From an uncultured Alphaproteobacteria bacterium (lineage in GTDB: Bacteria; Pseudomonadota; Alphaproteobacteria; Sneathiellales; Sneathiellaceae): DNA of 14,382 bases. The translations under genes and the position numbers were made by a program. Shown piece after piece: positions 6,645-13,698 of this stretch (the first letter of the stretch is position 1; each line of letters starts with the position of its first letter). Location of the stretch: positions 1 through 14,382 of the forward strand of contig CALEMG010000544.1 in the NCBI GenBank assembly GCA_937910835.1, read 5' to 3'. A model generated the notes under the pieces. It had not been told where the DNA came from and did not search any database. It was given only the letters and a program-made list of their open reading frames with translations.

Positions 6645-6947
6645 ATGCCCGCTTATATGATCGCCCGGATCAATGTCACCGACCCGGAGCAATATGAAGT
6701 CTATAAATCCCTCGCTCCGATCGCCATCAAAAAATATGGCGGGCGGTATTTAACGCGCGGCGGGCCGATGGAAACCCTTGAAGGACCGGAGGAAACCCAG
6801 CGGGTGGTTCTCCTTGAGTATCCGGATATGGCGACGGCGAAGGCCTTCTATGACAGCCCGGAATATAAAAAGGCGCGCGACGCCCGAAAAGACGCCGCCG
6901 ACGGACAGTTTCTTCTGCTGGATGGCCTCGACAAACCGCTCTGGTAG
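6645..6947 (+). CDS. DUF1330 domain-containing protein
   Basis: A 100-residue ferredoxin-like alpha+beta barrel protein of the DUF1330 family, common in proteobacteria and of unknown biochemical role. The family pattern is clear: YMIARINVTDPEQYEVYKS at 4-22, the KKYGGRYLTRGGPMETLEG strand-turn, RVVLLEYPDMATAKAFYDSP, and EYKKARDARKDAADGQFLLL near the end. It has no signal peptide. The ATG at 6645 has AAGGA at 6633-6637, 7 bases upstream. It is divergent from the crotonase (56 bases between start codons) and ends one base before the stop of the HIBYL-CoA hydrolase gene on the other strand, so it is a single-gene transcript. Its location among acyl-CoA genes suggests, but does not prove, a metabolic link. 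Confidence 0.92.
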   Translation: MPAYMIARINVTDPEQYEVYKSLAPIAIKKYGGRYLTRGGPMETLEGPEETQRVVLLEYPDMATAKAFYDSPEYKKARDARKDAADGQFLLLDGLDKPLW

Positions 6948-6948
6948 G

Positions 6949-8004
6949 CTAGAACAGCTCCCCGTCCGGCAAGGGCGCGAAATAGGCCGCGATATCCGCC
7001 TCGCTCACCTCATCGAGCCTGGCAGGTTTCCATTTGGGCGACTGGTCCTTATCGATAACGGCGGCGCGTGTGCCCTCGTAGAAATCAACGCCCTTGATTA
7101 CGCGCGCCACCATGCGGAACTCCATGCGCATGCAGTCATCGAAATCAAGCTTAGCGCCACGGCGAAGCTGCTCAAAAGTGAGCTTCATGCTGGTCGGTGA
7201 CTTAGTCAGCAGAGAATCTGCGGTCTTGGCGGCCCAGGGATCATCGTCGCTTTGAAGGCTGTCGATAATCGCCGTGACCGAGCCTTTCGAGAAATGGCGG
7301 TTAATTTGCGGGAGTTTCTCCTCAATCGGGCCTGCGCCGGGATTAGTGGCAAAGCCTTTGAGTATGTCGTCCAGCTCCGCACTGGCGTCATTGCTAAAGC
7401 CATGCGCGCAGAGCGCCTCTTTAAGGGCGGGCAACTGCGCTGCCTCGATATAGTTATGCGCGATCCCGGCAAAGACCGAATCCGCCGCTTTCAGTCGCGC
7501 ACCGGTGAGGCCGAGATACATACCAAGCTCGCCTTCGAGCCGCGGCAGGAAATAGGTTCCGCCCACATCGGGAAAGAGGCCGATGCCGCTTTCGGGCATG
7601 GCAAACAACGTCCGCTCCGTCGCGATGCGATGGCTGCCATGGACCGAGACGCCAACCCCGCCGCCCATGACGATCCCGTCGATCAGCGCGATGTAAGGCT
7701 TCGGGAAATGCTTGATGCGAGTGTTTAGAAGATATTCATCGCGATAGAAATGATAGGGATAATCGCCGCCGGCACGCCCCTCGTTATAAAGCTTGACGAT
7801 ATCGCCGCCCGCGCAGAAGGCCTTCTCTCCGGCACCCTCAATCAGCACGGCCTTAACGCGCGCATCCGTCTCCCATTCGGTCAGCTGCGCATTGAGGGCG
7901 AGGCACATTTCATGGGTGAGCGCGTTCAGCGCCTTTGGCCGGTTGAGCGTGACAAGCCCGATCCCGCCTTTCACCTCAAACAGGATTTCCGCATCCTCAC
8001 TCAT
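6949..8004 (-). CDS. 3-hydroxyisobutyryl-CoA hydrolase
   Basis: Crotonase-fold thioesterase that splits 3-hydroxyisobutyryl-CoA to 3-hydroxyisobutyrate and CoA in valine catabolism. At 351 residues it has the HIBCH length, longer than ordinary hydratases because of a C-terminal ECH_2 region. Diagnostic features are FCAGGDIVKLY at 63-73, YRDEYLLN at 87-94, GGGVGVS at 114-120, and PESGIGLFPDVGGTYFLPRL at 137-156, with Glu138 and Asp146 at the catalytic positions. FYEGTRAAVIDKDQSPKW lies near the end. The ATG at 8004 has a GGGGAG site inside the end of the upstream gene. The acyl-CoA dehydrogenase stop is only 3 bases away, so the two are cotranscribed and probably translationally coupled. The substrate could extend to 3-hydroxypropionyl-CoA. 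Confidence 0.92.
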   Translation of the reverse strand: MSEDAEILFEVKGGIGLVTLNRPKALNALTHEMCLALNAQLTEWETDARVKAVLIEGAGEKAFCAGGDIVKLYNEGRAGGDYPYHFYRDEYLLNTRIKHFPKPYIALIDGIVMGGGVGVSVHGSHRIATERTLFAMPESGIGLFPDVGGTYFLPRLEGELGMYLGLTGARLKAADSVFAGIAHNYIEAAQLPALKEALCAHGFSNDASAELDDILKGFATNPGAGPIEEKLPQINRHFSKGSVTAIIDSLQSDDDPWAAKTADSLLTKSPTSMKLTFEQLRRGAKLDFDDCMRMEFRMVARVIKGVDFYEGTRAAVIDKDQSPKWKPARLDEVSEADIAAYFAPLPDGELF

Positions 8005-8007
8005 AAC

Positions 8008-9159
8008 TCAACTTCTCCCCTGCCCTTCGCTCAGCTTACGCGAGATGACGACGCGCATAATCTCGTTGGTGCCTTCCAGAATTTGGTGAACGCGGGTATC
8101 GCGCACGAACCGCTCCAGTGGAAAGTCCCGCAAATAGCCATAGCCGCCGTGAAGCTGCAATGCCTCGTTACAGACATTAAAGCCGACATCGGTCGCGAAT
8201 CTCTTGGCCATAGCGCAGTAAAGCGTCGCCTCCGGGTCTTTTGCATCGAGTTTTGCCGCCGCCTGACGGATCATGAGGCGCGCAGCCTCCAGCTCCGTCG
8301 CCATATCGGCGAGCTTGAACTGCAGCGCTTGAAAGCTACCGATGGGCTTGCCGAACTGTTTGCGATCTGCGGCATACTCTTGCGCAAGCTCAAGGCAGGC
8401 ACGCGCCGCGCCGATGGAACAGGCACCGATATTGAGCCGCCCGCCGTCAAGCCCCATCATCGCAATCTTGAAGCCGTCGCCATCGTTACCGATCAGGTTC
8501 TCCATCGGCACGCGGCAGTCATCAAAGAGGACCTGCGCCGTCGGTTGGGAGTTCCAGCCCATTTTGCGTTCCTGCGCGCCAAAGCTTATGCCCGGCGCAT
8601 CCTTCGGCACGGCAATACAGCTGATCCCTTTCGGGCCATCGTCGCCTGTGCGCACCATGGTGACATAGACATCAGACTTCCCGCCTCCGGAGATAAACGC
8701 CTTCGCCCCGTTCAGCACATAATGATCGCCATCGCGGACAGCCTTGGTGCGAAGCGCCGCCGCGTCAGAGCCCGAGCCTGGCTCGGTCAGGCAATAGCTC
8801 GCGAATTCTTCCATGCTGGTAAGTTTCGGAAGGAATTTCGCCCGCACCGTGTCAGACCCGAAGCGATCAATCATCCAACTCGCCATGTTATGGATCGAGA
8901 TAAAAGCCGCCGTCGAGGCACAGCCGGACGCCAGTTCTTCAAAAATGATGGCCGCGTCAAGACGGGAGAGCGCGGAGCCGCCATGCTCCTCCCCCACATA
9001 AATGCCAGCAAAGCCAAGCTCGGCGGCTTTGCGCATTTCCATGACAGGGAATGTTTTTTCTTCGTCCCATTTCTCGGCACTGGGGGCGAAAACTTCGGCG
9101 GCGAAGCTTCGCGCCATATCGCGAAAAGCCACCTGATCTTCCGATAGATTAAAGTCCAT
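8008..9159 (-). CDS. Acyl-CoA dehydrogenase, isobutyryl-CoA dehydrogenase type
   Basis: FAD enzyme that forms the alpha-beta double bond in an acyl-CoA; by context the substrate is isobutyryl-CoA from valine, giving methacrylyl-CoA. The 383-residue protein begins MDFNLSEDQVAFRDMARSFA. It shows YCLTEPGSGSDAAALRTKA, AFISGGGKSDVYVTMVR, the RKQFGKPIGSFQALQFKLAD helix, LQLHGGYGYLRDFPLERFVR, and the catalytic Glu362 in HQILEGTNEIMR. The start is ATG 9159; an upstream in-frame codon at 9219 would place the N-terminus beyond the family start and inside the promoter. It is first in an operon with the HIBYL-CoA hydrolase, 3 bases downstream. A strong promoter lies at 9191-9219 and a palindrome at 9227-9242. 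The exact acyl specificity (isobutyryl versus 2-methylbutyryl) is inferred from the partner gene. Confidence 0.9.
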   Translation of the reverse strand: MDFNLSEDQVAFRDMARSFAAEVFAPSAEKWDEEKTFPVMEMRKAAELGFAGIYVGEEHGGSALSRLDAAIIFEELASGCASTAAFISIHNMASWMIDRFGSDTVRAKFLPKLTSMEEFASYCLTEPGSGSDAAALRTKAVRDGDHYVLNGAKAFISGGGKSDVYVTMVRTGDDGPKGISCIAVPKDAPGISFGAQERKMGWNSQPTAQVLFDDCRVPMENLIGNDGDGFKIAMMGLDGGRLNIGACSIGAARACLELAQEYAADRKQFGKPIGSFQALQFKLADMATELEAARLMIRQAAAKLDAKDPEATLYCAMAKRFATDVGFNVCNEALQLHGGYGYLRDFPLERFVRDTRVHQILEGTNEIMRVVISRKLSEGQGRS

Positions 9160-9190
9160 GGGTATCGGCCTCTTTCTCTGCTTCGCCTCG

Positions 9191-9219
9191 TTGATACGAC
9201 CTTGCGCGGACTGTGTCAA
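9191..9219 (-). promoter_or_regulatory. Sigma70-type promoter for the valine-degradation operon
   Basis: On the minus strand TTGACA (9219-9214) is followed by a 17-base spacer and TATCAA (9196-9191), a near-consensus housekeeping promoter. It would start transcription about 25 bases upstream of the acyl-CoA dehydrogenase ATG at 9159. Confidence 0.65.
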
Positions 9220-9226
9220 TAAATTA

Positions 9227-9242
9227 CCAAACGATCGTTAGG
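9227..9242. promoter_or_regulatory. Palindromic operator candidate between divergent promoters
   Basis: The site contains the perfect 10-bp palindrome AACGATCGTT within CCAAACGATCGTTAGG, symmetric apart from one base pair. It sits 7 bases upstream of the minus-strand -35 and 9 bases upstream of the plus-strand -35. The form resembles operators of TetR-family regulators that often control acyl-CoA genes. No regulator gene is in the window. Confidence 0.5.
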
Positions 9243-9251
9243 CTTAAACAT

Positions 9252-9280
9252 TTGCGGCCCGCTCCGCTTGAGGATACTAT
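9252..9280 (+). promoter_or_regulatory. Sigma70-type promoter for hemB
   Basis: TTGCGG at 9252-9257, a 17-base spacer, and TACTAT at 9275-9280 form a plausible promoter. The predicted start is near 9287, giving a leader of about 39 bases before the hemB ATG. Confidence 0.5.
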
Positions 9281-9325
9281 GCCGCGAAACACTATCATCG
9301 ATGCGACAGAAGCAGGAAGCCTTTC

Positions 9326-10327
9326 ATGAAAACCCTTGCGCCCCATTTCCCTCGCACCCGCATGCGCCGGGTTCGCAGAACCGACTGGTCCCGGCGTCTG
9401 GTTGCGGAAAACGCCCTGACCCCCAATGATCTGATCTGGCCGGTCTTCGTGCATGAAGGGGAGGATCTCGCCATCGATATCCCGTCCATGCCAGGGGTAA
9501 AGCGGCTCAGCCTCGATCTGCTCGTCGTGGCAGCGAAGGAGGCCCACCGCCTCGGCATTCCGGCGATTGCACTGTTTCCCGCCATTGAGCAGGAGCTTAA
9601 AACCGATGACGGACGCGAGGCGCTAAATAAGGACAATATCATCTGCAAGGCGATCAAGACGATCAAGGATGCGGTGCCAGAGATCGGCGTGCTTTGCGAC
9701 GTCGCGCTCGATCCCTTCACCATCCACGGGCAGGATGGGCTTGTCGAGGATGGCTATGTGGTCAATGACGCCACCCTTGATGTGCTGATCGGACAGGCGC
9801 TCAACCAGGTGGAGGCCGGCTGCGACATCATCGCGCCGTCCGACATGATGGACGGACGCATCGGCGCAATCCGCGACGCGCTGGAGCAGGAAGGTCACCG
9901 CGACACGCTGATCATGTCCTACGCTGCGAAATATGCCTCGGGCTTCTACGGGCCGTTCCGTGATGCGGTCGGCTCAACCGGTAATCTTGGCACCGGCGAC
10001 AAACGTACCTACCAGATGAACCATGCGAATACCGACGAGGCGCTCCGCGAGGTCGCGATGGATATTAACGAAGGCGCGGACATGGTCATGGTGAAACCGG
10101 GGATGCCCTATCTCGATATCTGCCGCCGGGTGAAGGATGAGTTTGGCGTGCCGACATACGCTTATCAGGTCTCGGGGGAATATGCGATGCTAGCTGCGGC
10201 GGGACTCAACGGCTGGCTGGATCGCGAAAAGGTCGTGATGGAAAGCCTGCTCGGCTTCAAGCGCGCGGGCTGCGACGGCATCCTCACCTATTTCGCGATC
10301 GAGGCCGCACTTCGTCTGCAGGACTAG
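9326..10327 (+). CDS. hemB: Porphobilinogen synthase (delta-aminolevulinate dehydratase)
   Basis: Cytosolic enzyme that condenses two 5-aminolevulinates to porphobilinogen, the second step of tetrapyrrole and haem synthesis. All 333 residues are present. The Schiff-base lysines are Lys202 in MSYAAKYASGFYGPFRDA and Lys257 in MVMVKPGMPYLD. The metal region reads CDVALDPFTIHGQDG at 124-138: the three zinc-ligand cysteines of the animal and E. coli type are replaced by Ala127, Asp129 and Asp137. This marks the magnesium-dependent, zinc-independent class usual in alphaproteobacteria and pseudomonads. The ATG at 9326 has AGGAAG at 9314-9319. It is divergent from the acyl-CoA dehydrogenase operon. 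Its TAG stop overlaps the stop of the opposing SDR gene in the shared CTAG at 10324-10327. Confidence 0.97.
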   Translation: MKTLAPHFPRTRMRRVRRTDWSRRLVAENALTPNDLIWPVFVHEGEDLAIDIPSMPGVKRLSLDLLVVAAKEAHRLGIPAIALFPAIEQELKTDDGREALNKDNIICKAIKTIKDAVPEIGVLCDVALDPFTIHGQDGLVEDGYVVNDATLDVLIGQALNQVEAGCDIIAPSDMMDGRIGAIRDALEQEGHRDTLIMSYAAKYASGFYGPFRDAVGSTGNLGTGDKRTYQMNHANTDEALREVAMDINEGADMVMVKPGMPYLDICRRVKDEFGVPTYAYQVSGEYAMLAAAGLNGWLDREKVVMESLLGFKRAGCDGILTYFAIEAALRLQD

Positions 10328-11070
10328 CGTCCACCCGACACATCGATCAGGGAGCCCGTGACGTAGCTTGATTGATCAGACAACAGCCAGAGGACGGCAT
10401 CGGCAATCTCCTGCGCTTCGCCGCCGCGCTGCATCGGCACCATGGATTTCACCCGGTCGACGCGGTTCGGCTCTCCGCCGCTCGCATGGATATCGGTGTA
10501 GATGACACCGGGACGCACGGCATTCACGCGAATCCCCTCATTTGCAACTTCCTTGGCAAGTCCCATGGTCATTGTATCGATCGCCGCCTTAGACGCCGCG
10601 TAATCGACATATTCATTGGGGGATCCCAACTTCGCCGCGACGGAGGAGATATTGACGATCACGCCGCCCTTGCCCGCATGAGCGGTGGATAGGCGCTTCA
10701 CTGCCTCCCGCGCGCAGAGAAACGGTCCGGTGATATTGGTGGTGAACATGCGTTCCAGCCGTTCAAGGCTCATATCCTCAACCCGGGAGGCCTTGTCGAC
10801 GATCCCGGCGTTATTCACCAGCGCGCTGAGCGGGGCCAGTTCCCGATCGACAGTTTCGAACATGCGGAGGATATCGGCCTCTTTCGTCATGTCGGCCTGA
10901 ACCGCAATCGCCGTGCCACCCGCCGCCTGTATCAGGGAGATCACCTCCCCCGCCGCCTCCGCGTTATGGGCGTAGTTGACGCAAACCTGATAGCCGACCT
11001 TCGCGGCGCCAAGGCAAATGGTCCGGCCGATTCCCCGGCTGCCACCGGTCACAATAACAGAGCGTTCCAT
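10324..11070 (-). CDS. SDR family oxidoreductase (FabG-like)
   Basis: A 248-residue classical short-chain dehydrogenase/reductase. Motifs are TGGSRGIG at 8-15, NNAG at 86-89, Asn112 (TNITG), a serine in NISSVAA at 140-146, and Tyr157-x3-Lys161 (YAASK). RVNAVRPGVIYTDIH follows, and a C-terminal YVTGSLIDVSGGR closes the fold. It resembles FabG-like and glucose-1-dehydrogenase-like members, but the substrate is unknown. Arg/Asn-rich residues after strand 2 (VNYAHNAEAA) are common in NADP-using members, so NADPH is the likelier cofactor. The ATG at 11070 directly abuts the TAA of the upstream PLP-enzyme gene (TAAATG) and has GGAA about 8 bases upstream, so translational coupling is likely. It ends overlapping hemB by four bases. 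Confidence 0.88.
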   Translation of the reverse strand: MERSVIVTGGSRGIGRTICLGAAKVGYQVCVNYAHNAEAAGEVISLIQAAGGTAIAVQADMTKEADILRMFETVDRELAPLSALVNNAGIVDKASRVEDMSLERLERMFTTNITGPFLCAREAVKRLSTAHAGKGGVIVNISSVAAKLGSPNEYVDYAASKAAIDTMTMGLAKEVANEGIRVNAVRPGVIYTDIHASGGEPNRVDRVKSMVPMQRGGEAQEIADAVLWLLSDQSSYVTGSLIDVSGGR

Positions 11071-12228
11071 TTAACTGTTCCTTCCTTCAAGAGCCTGCTC
11101 AATATCAGCGATCAGATCATCTGCGCTTTCAATTCCGATGGAAAGCCGCAAGAGATCTTCCGGACAGGGCGTACCCTCCCCCTCGATGCTGGCGCGATGC
11201 TCGACAAGGCTCTCGACCCCGCCAAGCGACGTTGCCCGCTTGAAAATTTTCAGCCGTGAAGCAACCGCCATCGCCGCCTCTTCTCCGCCCTCTATACAAA
11301 GGCTGAGCATCCCACCAAAGCCGCCATTCATCTGCCGTGCCGCGATGTCGTGCCCCTCATGGGATTCAAGCCCCGGATAGAGGACCGTGCGAATGCCTTT
11401 CGCACGCTCGAAATGCTTTGCAATGGCCATGGCGCTTGAGCAGGCGCGCTCGACCCGTAAATGCAGGGTGCGCATCCCGCGCAGCAGGAGCCACGCTTCG
11501 AACGGGCCCATAACCGTGCCGTTCGTCCTCCGGTTGGTGATAATCCTGTCCCAGAAGTCATCCATCTTCGCGGTGACCAACGCGCCGGACAGCACGTCGG
11601 AATGGCCGTTGAGATATTTCGTCGCCGAATGCATGACGATATCCGCGCCGAATTTCAAGGGGTTGGTGAGCAAGGGCGTCGCCACCGTGTTATCGACGGC
11701 AAGCCGCGCGCCTGCCTCTTTCGCAACCTTCGCCCATGCGGCAATATCATCAATCTCCCAAGCGGGGGTGGCCGGTGTTTCCATCCATAGAAGATTCGTT
11801 TTTCCGGGCCTTACCGCCTGATCCAGTGCTGCAATATCACCATTCGGAACGGAGCTCACCTCAAAGCCCCATGTATTGCCGAAGGACAATATCCAGTCAC
11901 GCAGGCCCCAATACATAACCGCAGGGATAATCATGTGATCGCCGGGACGGAGCGCCTGGACCACCGCGACCCCCGCCGACATGCCCGAGGAAAAGAGGAG
12001 CGCGGTGCTCCCTCCCTCAAGGGCGGCAAGAAGCTGTTCCGGCTGCTCATAGTTCGGGTTATCCGGTCGGCTGTATATGCGGCCCGTGGGATAGCTACCG
12101 TCCGGCTCCCGCTCATAGGTCGTCGCCGGATAGATACCAGGGGCCAAACTCTTGTGCGCCGATTCCATCCAGCCCAGCCCCTGCGCAATCAGGGTTTCGC
12201 GTTTAAGCGGTTTATTTTTATCCGTCAT
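11071..12228 (-). CDS. Cystathionine gamma-synthase family PLP-dependent enzyme
   Basis: PLP enzyme of the Cys/Met metabolism family, 385 residues, the normal length. These enzymes carry out gamma- or beta-replacement or elimination on sulfur amino acids. Features are YSR at 52-54 (phosphate-binding Tyr/Arg), the PLP-phosphate loop SSGMSAG at 80-86, MYWGLR with the ring-stacking Tyr106, Asp179 in AVDNT, and the Schiff-base Lys204 in HSATKYLNGHSDV. SLGGVESLVEHRAS and RLSIGIESADDLIADIEQAL close the protein. Which reaction (synthase, beta-lyase or gamma-lyase) cannot be told. The ATG at 12228 has GAGGAAA upstream. It is divergent from the CAP-domain gene, with 86 bases between them, and heads a two-gene operon with the SDR, whose ATG abuts its stop. 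Confidence 0.9.
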   Translation of the reverse strand: MTDKNKPLKRETLIAQGLGWMESAHKSLAPGIYPATTYEREPDGSYPTGRIYSRPDNPNYEQPEQLLAALEGGSTALLFSSGMSAGVAVVQALRPGDHMIIPAVMYWGLRDWILSFGNTWGFEVSSVPNGDIAALDQAVRPGKTNLLWMETPATPAWEIDDIAAWAKVAKEAGARLAVDNTVATPLLTNPLKFGADIVMHSATKYLNGHSDVLSGALVTAKMDDFWDRIITNRRTNGTVMGPFEAWLLLRGMRTLHLRVERACSSAMAIAKHFERAKGIRTVLYPGLESHEGHDIAARQMNGGFGGMLSLCIEGGEEAAMAVASRLKIFKRATSLGGVESLVEHRASIEGEGTPCPEDLLRLSIGIESADDLIADIEQALEGRNS

Positions 12229-12255
12229 GGCGGAATTTCCTCACAAAATGACCGG

Positions 12256-12284
12256 TTGTCACGTTCTGGTAGTGATCATGCATA
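12256..12284 (+). promoter_or_regulatory. Possible promoter for the CAP-domain gene
   Basis: TTGTCA at 12256-12261 followed after 17 bases by TGCATA at 12279-12284 (CATATA at 12281-12286 is an alternative with 19). This would place the transcript start about 20-25 bases before the ATG at 12315. The -10 match is weak. Confidence 0.28.
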
Positions 12285-12314
12285 TATTTGGTTTCGACAA
12301 CAGGGAGATTTCCC

Positions 12315-12713
12315 ATGAGCCTGATAACAGATGTCATCGACGGCCTGAATGCCGAACGCAAGAAGGCCAATCTTACCCCGCTCACCCCGAACGATCTTCT
12401 GATGCAGACCGCGCAGCAGCATGCGGAATTCATGGACCGAAAACAAGCGCTCTCGCATATCGGCGCGGGTAGAACGACGTTTGATCAGCGTATTCATAGC
12501 GTCGGATATAATTTTTCCACTGCGGCGGAAAATGTCGCCCTCGGCGCGGTAGATGCGTCCGGAGTCGTCAAGATGTGGATGGACAGCCCCCCGCACCGCG
12601 CCAATATCCTGAACGACAAGGTGATTGATGTCGGCCTTGGCATCTCCCCGGCGACGCCGGAGACCCCCGAAGTGATGCGCTACTGGTCCCTCTCCCTCGC
12701 CGCGCCGCTCTGA
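12315..12713 (+). CDS. CAP (SCP/PR1-like) domain protein without signal peptide
   Basis: A 132-residue protein that is essentially one CAP domain of the bacterial YkwD type. It shows VIDGLNAERKKANLTPL, AQQHAEFM with His36, LSHIG with His48, Gly64 in HSVGYNF, AENVALG with Glu72, WMDSPPHRANIL with His94, and DVGLGI. The cavity His/Glu residues are retained. CAP proteins are normally secreted, but this one has no signal peptide. ATG 12315 has AGGGAG at 12302-12307, 7 bases upstream. The only longer in-frame start (TTG 12288) adds nine non-hydrophobic residues, and an in-frame TGA at 12273-12275 blocks anything longer. The function is unknown. It ends one base before the opposing dehydrogenase gene. 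Confidence 0.9.
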   Translation: MSLITDVIDGLNAERKKANLTPLTPNDLLMQTAQQHAEFMDRKQALSHIGAGRTTFDQRIHSVGYNFSTAAENVALGAVDASGVVKMWMDSPPHRANILNDKVIDVGLGISPATPETPEVMRYWSLSLAAPL

Positions 12714-12714
12714 C

Positions 12715-13593
12715 TTACTTGTTCAGCTTGCGCAGACGGCGGATCAGGCTGGACGTATCCCAGCGGTTGCCACCCATATTCTGGACATCGCTGTAATATT
12801 GATCGACCAGAGCCGTGTTCGGCAGGCTCGCGCCGATCTGATCGCCAGTCTTGAGGCAAATCCCAAGATCCTTTCTCATCCAGTCAACCGCAAAGCCGAA
12901 ATCAAAATCGTCGGCAATCATCGTCTTGTAGCGGTTTTCCATCTGCCAGCTTTGCGCCGCGCCCTTGGAAATCACCTCAATCACTTTCTCCGCATCCAGC
13001 CCGGCCTTCTCTGCAAAGTGGATCCCTTCGGAGAGTCCCTGCACCACGCCCGCGATACAGATCTGGTTGACCATCTTGGTGAGCTGCCCAGCGCCCACTT
13101 CACCGAGCAGCATACAAGCCCGTGCGTAAGAATCGATCGGTTTGCTGGCGCGGTCGAACTCCGCTTGCGCACCACCGCACATGCCCGTGAGACCGCCATT
13201 TTCCGCACCTGCCTGCCCACCAGCGACCGGCGCATCGACAAAACCAACGCCCTTTTCCTTGGCGATAGTGGCTAGTTCCCGCGCCACCTCGGACGAGGCT
13301 GTGGTGTGATCGACAAAGACAGAACCAGCCTTCATGGTCGCGAGAATACCGGTATCGCCGAGGACAACGCTGCGCAGGTCGTCATCATTGCCGACGCAAA
13401 CCATGACGAAATCCGCCCCCTCTGCGGCCTTGGCCGGGGTATCCGCAAATGAGCCGCCATATTCGGCCACCCATTTTTCCGCCTTGGGCGTCGTGCGGTT
13501 ATAAACGGTCATCTCATAGCCAGCCTTTTGCAAAAAGCCCGCCATCGGATACCCCATAACGCCAAGCCCGATAAATGCTGCTTTCTCTCCCAT
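12715..13593 (-). CDS. 3-hydroxyisobutyrate dehydrogenase-like beta-hydroxyacid dehydrogenase
   Basis: NAD(P)-dependent oxidoreductase of the beta-hydroxyacid dehydrogenase family, 292 residues. The Rossmann motif is FIGLGVMGYPMA at 7-18. Asn32-Arg33 (VYNRTT) suggests NADP acceptance. The substrate loop is DHTTAS at 95-100. DAPVAGGQAGAENGGLTGMC starts at 120, with Ala where 3-hydroxyisobutyrate dehydrogenases usually have Ser. The catalytic Lys173 is in GQLTKMVNQ, and VDWMRKDLG follows. It would oxidise 3-hydroxyisobutyrate to methylmalonate semialdehyde, completing valine steps found at 6949-9159. Tartronate-semialdehyde or succinate-semialdehyde reductase activity is an alternative. ATG 13593 with AGGAGA nine bases upstream is preferred over the TTG at 13614. 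It is convergent with the CAP gene and lies 105 bases after the flavin reductase. Confidence 0.88.
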   Translation of the reverse strand: MGEKAAFIGLGVMGYPMAGFLQKAGYEMTVYNRTTPKAEKWVAEYGGSFADTPAKAAEGADFVMVCVGNDDDLRSVVLGDTGILATMKAGSVFVDHTTASSEVARELATIAKEKGVGFVDAPVAGGQAGAENGGLTGMCGGAQAEFDRASKPIDSYARACMLLGEVGAGQLTKMVNQICIAGVVQGLSEGIHFAEKAGLDAEKVIEVISKGAAQSWQMENRYKTMIADDFDFGFAVDWMRKDLGICLKTGDQIGASLPNTALVDQYYSDVQNMGGNRWDTSSLIRRLRKLNK

Positions 13594-13698
13594 GTCCACC
13601 CGTCTCCTGATCAAGTTTTTCTGATCCAGTTGTAGCGGGTCCCGACCCCGGTTGAAAGTCCCGAGGGGGAATTTTTCGGCAGATGGAAATATGAGGGC

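Noticed and set aside
7750..9147. 465-codon open frame on the plus strand opposite the acyl-CoA dehydrogenase
   Set aside because: Shadow of the real minus-strand gene. It has no domain, has an Arg/His-rich composition, and overlaps the hydrolase/dehydrogenase junction.
140..9203. 14-mer GTTGATACGACCTT present at 140-153 and 9190-9203
   Set aside because: One shared 14-mer is expected by chance at a substantial rate in 14 kb. The flanks do not match, one copy is coding and the other overlaps a promoter.
13637..13648. GGGTCCCGACCC hairpin between the flavin reductase and the 3-hydroxyisobutyrate dehydrogenase-like gene
   Set aside because: Four-base-pair stem with no T-run after it on either strand, so not a supportable terminator.
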